Assembly (NCBI GenBank): GCA_016125455.1
Contig: WGLS01000007.1
Coordinates: forward strand, 62,001-126,000
DNA length: 64,000 nt
DNA from: Alphaproteobacteria bacterium
GTDB lineage: Bacteria > Pseudomonadota > Alphaproteobacteria > Caulobacterales > Parvularculaceae
Direction: 5' to 3'
Part shown: piece by piece, positions 57,553-64,000 of the stretch
Layout: every line of letters starts with the position of its first letter
How positions within the stretch are numbered: position 1 is the first letter of the stretch
The notes under the pieces: generated by a model
Told to the model about the DNA's origin: nothing
What the model saw: the letters and a program-made list of their open reading frames with translations, nothing else
The model's database searches: none
Program-made: the position numbers and the translations under genes

Positions 57553-58125
57553 ATGCGACCGATCATCCTTGCCGCAATAGCCGCGATCGCCGCCATTTCG
57601 GCGGACGTCGTTTTGTCCGGCGTCAGTTCGCCAGCGGCAGCCGCCGACGCGACCCGGATCGAAAGGCACTGGGCCCGTCAGGTCGAGGCAGACTGGCGAA
57701 CGCCGAACCCTGAATACGCGCCGGGGGGTTCCGAGCCGCAGGAGTATGGCATCCGGTACGAATTCGGGCCAAACGGACAAACCGTGACCGGCGAACTCTC
57801 CGGCGTCTTCTCGACCGACGAAGGCGAACGCCGGGCGCCCTACTGGCGGTTCTTTTCCTATGTCGATCCGGCAACGGACGGGATCGTGTTCCTTCAGATT
57901 GGCTGGAACGGAGCCGTCGGCGCAGGGCGGTTCATTGATACTGGCGACGACGCCATCGATGAACGCCTGATCCAGACGTTCACAGCGCCCGATGGCTCAA
58001 CGAGCGAGCTTCGCCATGACACGGTCTGGACGTCGGAAACGGAGCGCCGATCAAGCGTATTCGGCCGCGACGAGGCCGGAGAGTGGGCGCTCCAGCAGGA
58101 ATGGATTTGGACGCGACAGGAATAG
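57553..58125 (+). CDS. hypothetical exported protein
   Basis: Signal peptide MRPIILAAIAAIAAISADVVLSGVSSPAAAA; 190 aa, beta-rich; no family recognised. Confidence 0.7.
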   Translation: MRPIILAAIAAIAAISADVVLSGVSSPAAAADATRIERHWARQVEADWRTPNPEYAPGGSEPQEYGIRYEFGPNGQTVTGELSGVFSTDEGERRAPYWRFFSYVDPATDGIVFLQIGWNGAVGAGRFIDTGDDAIDERLIQTFTAPDGSTSELRHDTVWTSETERRSSVFGRDEAGEWALQQEWIWTRQE

Positions 58126-58132
58126 GCGTCGC

Positions 58133-59554
58133 CTATTCCGACGTCTCCAGAGCCGCGAGCACGGCCTGCGACAGGCCGGCAATATCGAACCGCACGCCCG
58201 GTCCGTCAAAGCCGCGCCTAACGATGACGACATTCCGCTCCGGGATGATCATCACGTTCTGCCCGCGATTGCCGAGCATCGCGTAGGCCCCGGCCGGCAG
58301 GCCGAATCCGTCGCCAAATAGCCAGAACTGCGCGCCGTAGCCGGGATAGGCTTCGCCGCTGGCGCGGTTCGCCGGCGGCTGCGCTGGATGTGGACTTGAA
58401 ACGTATTCCGCCCACCGCTCGGGCAGGATGCGTTGGCCATTCCAGACGCCGTCGTTCAGATACAACAGGCCGAGGCGCGCAAGATCGTGGGCTGTCGTCC
58501 ACACCTGGCTCGACAGGATGAAATCGCCGTTCCAGTCGGTCTCAAGAAAGGTGTTCCGCATGCCGATCGGATGAAGAACCCGCTCGAACGCAAAGCGGTG
58601 GAACTTTGCATCGTCGTTCATTTTTTCGCGCAGTGCGCGGATCGCGATCATCGTGTCATTGTTGGCATAGCGCCAGTCGACGCCGGGCATCGCCACTAGC
58701 CGGTTCGTGACGGCGTGATCGACGACCCGGCCGCCGCCGAAATAGACATCTTCGGTGCGATTGCCCGCAGGCCACGAGTCGAGGCCGCTCGCCATGCGCA
58801 GGAGGTTGTCGATTGTAATCTCGCCGCGCGGATCGCCGGGCGCGCTCCAGGCATCGAGGCCCGCCTTATCAGTCACGCGAAGAAGCCCGTCCTCGCCCTC
58901 TTCCAGCGTGAACATGCCTTCCTGCACCGCCGCGCCGATCACCGACGCGGCGACCGACTTCGCCACAGACCAGGTGCGCTGCGACACCTCGGGCCCGAAC
59001 CCGTCGCGGTACTTTTCGGCCACGATCTCGCCGTCCTTCAGGACGAGAACGGCGGTCGTCTCGGTCCCGTCGCCGAATGTCGCGCCGTCGAAGGCGGCAT
59101 CGATGGCAACGGCAAGGTCCGGAACGTCAATGATCGCCTGGGGAAGCGGTCGAGGCAGGTCGCGGGTCATCCGAACGTTCGCCTGCGGAAGGCCCGCGAC
59201 GCGCGCCGGGTCTGCGCCGCTTGGCAGCTGCGCGCACCCTAGGTGCGGCCGCCAGGCAGCGACGCGCGCCGGCAGACGATCGTCATAGCGGACCGCAACT
59301 GTCTTCGCGCCTTCGTCGATCACCGCGTCGGGCAGTGCGTCGACTATTGGCTGCAATTTCGGATCGATGCGGCTCAGCTCGTCACCGGCGATCTGCTCCA
59401 CGGACCGGCCGGCGTTGAAATGCGCCGAGCACGTGAACGCAGCCTTGTAGCCGGCCGCCAGCGAAGCGGTCTCTGCGTCCGCCGCGAGAGACGCGCCGCT
59501 GACGCTCACCAATGCGGCCACGCCAATTGCCGCCCGTATCAATACCCTCGTCAT
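58133..59554 (-). CDS. serine hydrolase (class C beta-lactamase-like)
   Basis: RTWSVAKSVAASVIGAAV (SxxK), WRYANNDTMIAIRAL (YxN), signal peptide. Confidence 0.9.
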   Translation of the reverse strand: MTRVLIRAAIGVAALVSVSGASLAADAETASLAAGYKAAFTCSAHFNAGRSVEQIAGDELSRIDPKLQPIVDALPDAVIDEGAKTVAVRYDDRLPARVAAWRPHLGCAQLPSGADPARVAGLPQANVRMTRDLPRPLPQAIIDVPDLAVAIDAAFDGATFGDGTETTAVLVLKDGEIVAEKYRDGFGPEVSQRTWSVAKSVAASVIGAAVQEGMFTLEEGEDGLLRVTDKAGLDAWSAPGDPRGEITIDNLLRMASGLDSWPAGNRTEDVYFGGGRVVDHAVTNRLVAMPGVDWRYANNDTMIAIRALREKMNDDAKFHRFAFERVLHPIGMRNTFLETDWNGDFILSSQVWTTAHDLARLGLLYLNDGVWNGQRILPERWAEYVSSPHPAQPPANRASGEAYPGYGAQFWLFGDGFGLPAGAYAMLGNRGQNVMIIPERNVVIVRRGFDGPGVRFDIAGLSQAVLAALETSE

Positions 59555-59712
59555 CGCCGTTCCCTTAATGGCCGCCTCATTGCGGCGGCATCAATGACAA
59601 ACTAGCCCCTTGGCTTCACCGCGCGCAAACAACGCGTCGTCGACCGCGGGTTGCCCCGCGGCGGCGACTTTGTTCTGAAAGATCCACCAGCGTGAGGGGC
59701 TTTTCGTCGAGC

Positions 59713-61134
59713 ATGGGCATTTTCAGATTTAGCTTCAGCGCCGCCGGCGCAATCGCCGCGGCATCTTGTGCGTCGATCGACGTCCGACCGGCGTCGCGCG
59801 ACGCCTTTAGCCCGCTAATGGCGTTCGGCGAAGACGAGACGCCCGAGGACATGCGTGGCGCGTGGCGATCTCGTGGCTATGGCTGGGTATTCGATATCGA
59901 TCGCAACGGGATGATGCAGTACCAGATCGCGGGCGATTCATGCTTCCTAACGCCAGACGCCGCGAAGGGCGCAACCGACACCCTCGCGCTCGAGTACGAC
60001 TACTACCGCAAGGGGCCGACGAAGGACCAGGCGATCCTCCAGCTTTTGTCCGACGACACGGAGATCCGCATCGATCGCCTCGACCGTCTTCCGCCCGCGT
60101 GCGACGCGCCCACCGGATCGACGCGACAGGAGACGTTCGACTATTTCGCGGCGCTGATCGCCGAGAATTATGCGTTCCTCGAGAGGCGCGGCATTGACTG
60201 GCCGGCAAGGGTCGACGCGGCCCGGGCTCGATTTTCAGAAGACATGAGCGATCGGGCGTTGTTCGACCTGTTCGCTGGAATGCTTGATGGTTTCAGCGAT
60301 TCCCACACCAAGCTGATCGCGGAGATCGACGGCGAGCGATTGCGAGCGCAGGACGGCCTCGGCGACACGCTCGGCTTCATCCGCGCACGCGACATGGAGA
60401 CGCCGTGGCTGATCGGCATCTTTACGGCAATGTCCGATGACGTCCTTGACCCTGGCGCGCGGCACGTCGCGCGAGACCGAATTCTCTGGGGACTGATCGA
60501 CAATGGACGCATTGGCTATGTCCAGGTGCTTCAGATGGGCGGCTTCAGCGGGACGCCAATCGGCGATCCCGAGTTTCGCGAGGCGGAGTTTGCTGCGTTC
60601 GATGGGATAATGGACGAAGCGCTCGCCGCCATGGCCGAAGCTGACTTCGTCATTCTCGATCTATCGAACAACCGCGGCGGCTATGACGCAATATCACGAC
60701 GGCTGGCCTCGCGCTTTGCGGCGGCGCCGTTCGACGCCTATGCGACCGAGGTTCCGGGAACCGGCATCGCGCGTCGCATGCGGCGAATTTCGCCGGCAAG
60801 TGGCGCGCGCTTCACCGGCCAAGTATACCTGCTGACGAGCGACGTCACGGTCAGCGGCGGCGAGATCGCGACCCTCGCGCTTCGCCAATTGCCCAATGTC
60901 ACGCATGTCGGGGGCCTAACGCGGGGGAGTTTTTCGACTGTCCTGTCGAAGCCGCTGCCGAACGGCTGGGTCGTCGAATTGTCGAACGAGATCGTGTCCG
61001 CGCCGGACGGCGTTGTTTATGAAGAATCCGGCATCCCGCCCCGCGTCGCCATTGAAGTTTTCCCGGCGGACGATCCGATCAAAGGCCATCGACGAGCCAT
61101 TGAACGGATCATCGCCCTTACCGAGCAGCGCTAG
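59713..61134 (+). CDS. S41 family peptidase, probable lipoprotein
   Basis: MGIFRFSFSAAGAIAAASCASID lipobox-like; C-terminal S41 core FVILDLSNNRGGYDAISRRLASRFA...VYLLTSDVTVSGGEIATLALRQLPNVTHVGGLTRGSFSTVL. Confidence 0.83.
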   Translation: MGIFRFSFSAAGAIAAASCASIDVRPASRDAFSPLMAFGEDETPEDMRGAWRSRGYGWVFDIDRNGMMQYQIAGDSCFLTPDAAKGATDTLALEYDYYRKGPTKDQAILQLLSDDTEIRIDRLDRLPPACDAPTGSTRQETFDYFAALIAENYAFLERRGIDWPARVDAARARFSEDMSDRALFDLFAGMLDGFSDSHTKLIAEIDGERLRAQDGLGDTLGFIRARDMETPWLIGIFTAMSDDVLDPGARHVARDRILWGLIDNGRIGYVQVLQMGGFSGTPIGDPEFREAEFAAFDGIMDEALAAMAEADFVILDLSNNRGGYDAISRRLASRFAAAPFDAYATEVPGTGIARRMRRISPASGARFTGQVYLLTSDVTVSGGEIATLALRQLPNVTHVGGLTRGSFSTVLSKPLPNGWVVELSNEIVSAPDGVVYEESGIPPRVAIEVFPADDPIKGHRRAIERIIALTEQR

Positions 61135-62888
61135 AACCGCGCCGGATAGACCGGCTGTATGTCCACGGGCAGATCCGTCAGCGTCGCGATAATACGGTTG
61201 GCGTCCTGATCGAGGCGCGCATAGGTTTCGAGGAAAGCATTTGCGGCGTCATAGTCGCCGTCGCCCTGTAGCACCACGATGTCGCGCGTCAGCTCCATGA
61301 TCGCCTGTTCGAGTCGCTCAAAGTCGAGGCGCAACAGCCCGCTTCCCTCATCGACCGAAAACGCCCCTTTCTCTCGGAAGTAGGCGTACTGGAACGCGGC
61401 GCCGGCGCCATGGGCTTCCTCGATCCCGAACCGGACCGACCGGATGAGGCCGACGAAGTAAGTCGCCAGGAAATTCTCCCGTTCCGCCGCCGGCAACTCG
61501 CCGCGGTCCATCATGAACAGGATATTGTAGGCCCCCATGACATCCGCCTTTCCCTCCTCCGTACGGGAATAAAGTTCCTGTAATTCCGCCGCAACAGTCG
61601 TTTCGCGCCCGTTCTTGACGATCGTGCCCGGCCCGAGGCTGTGCGAGAGCTCGTGGAAAAGGGTGCCGGCCGACATGTAATCGCGCATCACGAGCCCGGC
61701 CTGCGCCGGGACCAGCACCTTCTCGGCCATCGGCGAGAGGATCCGCTCGAATTTCGCGCCGAGCACGTTCGAAAGGATCACCTTCTTCGCGCCCTTCGCT
61801 TCGCGGACGCGCTCGTCGTTCGGCAGGTTGAACGCGATCGTCTGCACGCCGGGCACATTATCGCCGCCGCCATGCACCTGAGTCACAACGGCGATCGGGG
61901 ACTCAAAGCCGCGCTTGAAGTTCTTGTAGCGCTCGTCGACCGGGAGGTTGGCCTCCATGTCCTTCAGGAGCCCCTTGTACTTTTCGAGCGCAGCGCTCTC
62001 CGCCGGATCCCTCAGGGTAATGAACGCCTCGAACGCCGTCTTGTAGCCGAACAAGCGGTCGTCATAAACCTCGTAAGGACCAATCGCGACCTCTATCGGT
62101 CCGTCGAGATCCATCCAGGCAAGCTCGGACTCGTAGTAGTCATCTGACATGAAGGCGTCGGCGCGCAGGTTGAGGAATTTCCGGAGGCTTTCGTTCGACG
62201 TGATCGCCGCGGCCTCGCGCAGTTTCGCAGCCGCAGGCTCGAGCCATTCGGCGTAAACCTCAGAATACGGACGGGCGACGAGACCGCCCCCTTCTTCGTG
62301 GCGAATGACGGTGTAGCCGGACCGGAACGCCTCCGCGTCGCCGGGGTGGTCGGCTATCCACGCCTCGAAGGCTTCCTTGGTCATGTCGGGCGGGTAGAAC
62401 CCGGCGCCGTCGGGCCGTTCGCTGTCGCCATAGAACGGCGCATCGCCGTCAAGCGAATCCCATGGACCAAAGTGAAGATCAAAAAGGTCAAGGCCCAGCT
62501 TGCCGCGCTCGCCGCCGATCATCGAAATCTCGTCGCGCGTGGCGGGGTTCATCGGCGACAGTTGCCAAAGGTATATCTCCGACATAAGACTCGCCGCATC
62601 CACAAGGAGATTGACGACCTCGCGCTCTTCTTCCGTCAGGAACGCGACGTCAGGCGCCATGTCTATTCTCGCGAACTCCGCCCGCATCTCCCGGAGCCGG
62701 TCTATTGAAACGAGTTCGGCGGAAGCCGGCGCAGCGCCTTCGGCAACTTGCTCGGACGAGGTGCTGGCCGTCGGCTCGCGCCCAACGCCGCTCGCGTCAT
62801 CCCCGCCGCCGCAGGCGGCCAGGAGTACCGATGCCGACGAAACGGCCATCAGGCGGCGGGCGGCGAGACGGTTTGACAACGGCATCAT
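61131..62888 (-). CDS. M49 (dipeptidyl-peptidase III)-like zinc metallopeptidase lipoprotein
   Basis: Lipobox SVLLAACGGGDD; zinc motif TLFHELSHSLGPG plus downstream EEGKADVMGAYNILFM. Confidence 0.75.
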   Translation of the reverse strand: MMPLSNRLAARRLMAVSSASVLLAACGGGDDASGVGREPTASTSSEQVAEGAAPASAELVSIDRLREMRAEFARIDMAPDVAFLTEEEREVVNLLVDAASLMSEIYLWQLSPMNPATRDEISMIGGERGKLGLDLFDLHFGPWDSLDGDAPFYGDSERPDGAGFYPPDMTKEAFEAWIADHPGDAEAFRSGYTVIRHEEGGGLVARPYSEVYAEWLEPAAAKLREAAAITSNESLRKFLNLRADAFMSDDYYESELAWMDLDGPIEVAIGPYEVYDDRLFGYKTAFEAFITLRDPAESAALEKYKGLLKDMEANLPVDERYKNFKRGFESPIAVVTQVHGGGDNVPGVQTIAFNLPNDERVREAKGAKKVILSNVLGAKFERILSPMAEKVLVPAQAGLVMRDYMSAGTLFHELSHSLGPGTIVKNGRETTVAAELQELYSRTEEGKADVMGAYNILFMMDRGELPAAERENFLATYFVGLIRSVRFGIEEAHGAGAAFQYAYFREKGAFSVDEGSGLLRLDFERLEQAIMELTRDIVVLQGDGDYDAANAFLETYARLDQDANRIIATLTDLPVDIQPVYPARF

Positions 62889-62937
62889 GGCGGAAACTCC
62901 TGTTCTTCCCGATCGAGCCTCCGGGCTCGAACGGCTG

Positions 62938-62952
62938 TTTACCATCGATTAA
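62938..62952. promoter_or_regulatory. near-consensus CtrA-type site (TTTA-N7-TTAA)
   Basis: TTTACCATCGATTAA in the divergent region between the M49-like gene and the MltB-like gene; one mismatch to TTAA-N7-TTAA. Confidence 0.3.
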
Positions 62953-63074
62953 CCTTCGGCGGCCAAACGCGAAACCGGCGGACGCAGAAAATTGCCGCAC
63001 GCCTTGGCGCACATCCTCGGCGCGTGCGATAAGTTTCGCCGGCAGGGCGAGCGTCGAAGCGTTGGAGGGCAGTT

Positions 63075-64000
63075 TTGGGGGAATTTTCTATTTTTCGAGG
63101 GGCCGGTCTCTCGTTCGTTGTGCTTGCGCTCATCGCTTCGCCGGCTTGCGCCCAGACGCAAAGCGCGCCGCCCGCCCCGACGCCGCAGGAGCGAAACGAC
63201 GCCGGCCCGTCATTTGCCGAATGGCTGGCGGAATTCCGCGACGAAGCAATCGCCGAAGGCGTTTCGCGGGACGTCGCCGAAACCCATTTGCGAAATCTTT
63301 CCGTCAACGAACGCATCTACGAGCAAAACGACAATCAGCCCGAATTCGCTCGAGCCATCTGGCAATATCTGGACAGCGCCGTTTCCGAGTCGCGGCTGGC
63401 GACCGGGCGCGAGCGCCTCGCGGCAGAGCGCGCGCGCCTTGAGGCGATCGAAGCGCAATATGGCGTCGACAGCGAGATTATCGTCGCGATCTGGGGGCTG
63501 GAAAGTTCATACGGCGCGATCATGGGCGATAATGACGCCATCGAAGCGCTCGCCACCCTCGGCTGGCGCGGGCGGCGCACAAGCTACGGCCGGTCGCAAC
63601 TGATCGGCGCCCTGAAAATCATTCAGAACGGCTATGCCTCTCGGTCCGAATTGCGGGGATCCTGGGCTGGAGCGCTTGGCCAGACCCAGTTTATTCCGAC
63701 AACGTACCTTTCCTATGCGGTTGACGCCGATGGCGACGGCCGACGGGACATCTGGTCGAACCTCGACGACGTTTTTTCGTCAACGGCGAACTACCTTGCG
63801 AAGTCGGGCTATCAGAAAGATGCGCCCTGGGGCGTTGAAGTGATCCTGCCGGCGGGCTTTGACTATGCGGCCTCCGGTCCGACCGTCCAGCGACCGATAG
63901 CCGAGTGGGCCGGCCTCGGCCTGAAGGGCGCGCGCGGGAGCCTGATCGATGAATATGACCTCAACGCCAGCCCGAGGCTGCTACTGCCCGCCGGCGCCAA
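63075..64000 (+). CDS. lytic murein transglycosylase (MltB/SLT_2 family), 3' end truncated by window
   Basis: TTG start candidate: LGEFSIFRGAGLSFVVLALIASPACAQTQ...SFAEWLAEFRDEAIAEGVSRDVAETHLRNL...YGVDSEIIVAIWGLESSYGAIMGDNDAIEALATLGW...GSWAGALGQTQFIPTTYLSYAVDADGDGRRDIW. Missing as a complete ORF from the track. Confidence 0.9.
   Translation, partial: MGEFSIFRGAGLSFVVLALIASPACAQTQSAPPAPTPQERNDAGPSFAEWLAEFRDEAIAEGVSRDVAETHLRNLSVNERIYEQNDNQPEFARAIWQYLDSAVSESRLATGRERLAAERARLEAIEAQYGVDSEIIVAIWGLESSYGAIMGDNDAIEALATLGWRGRRTSYGRSQLIGALKIIQNGYASRSELRGSWAGALGQTQFIPTTYLSYAVDADGDGRRDIWSNLDDVFSSTANYLAKSGYQKDAPWGVEVILPAGFDYAASGPTVQRPIAEWAGLGLKGARGSLIDEYDLNASPRLLLPAGA

Overview
This 64 kb window is a high-GC, gene-dense chromosomal segment from an alphaproteobacterium. 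The synteny rpoZ-rel-pyrE-pdxJ-acpS-lepB-rnc-era, the smpB/dapA pair, a PodJ-like SEL1 protein and a perfect TTAA-N7-TTAA (CtrA-type) site all fit that assignment. I support about 59 protein-coding genes, two of them truncated by the window edges, plus one tRNA-Ser(GCT) and one rho-independent terminator. I see no CRISPR array, transposase, integrase or prophage module. Most of the window is housekeeping or metabolic: the stringent response/pyridoxine/lipid/RNA-processing cluster, aconitase, RF3, and a leucine-degradation (liu-type) cluster. The more interesting parts are: (i) an ArsR/AHSA1 gene pair whose junction carries an in-frame A AAA AAG slippery heptamer directly before the UGA stop, placed so that a -1 slip would fuse the two proteins, with a perfect inverted repeat over a putative -10 element immediately upstream; (ii) a three-gene cassette next to tRNA-Ser, consisting of a CadC-like membrane regulator divergent from a secreted protein made of about 12 YD-like ~32-aa repeats, translationally coupled to a serine hydrolase; (iii) a solitary, AT-richer HNH endonuclease gene between two metabolic genes; (iv) a small lipoprotein with twin CX3C motifs missing from the ORF track; (v) tandem TetR-type operator palindromes; (vi) a CtrA-type site upstream of podJ. 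All product calls are from reading translated sequence, with no database searches. GC and codon statements are by eye.
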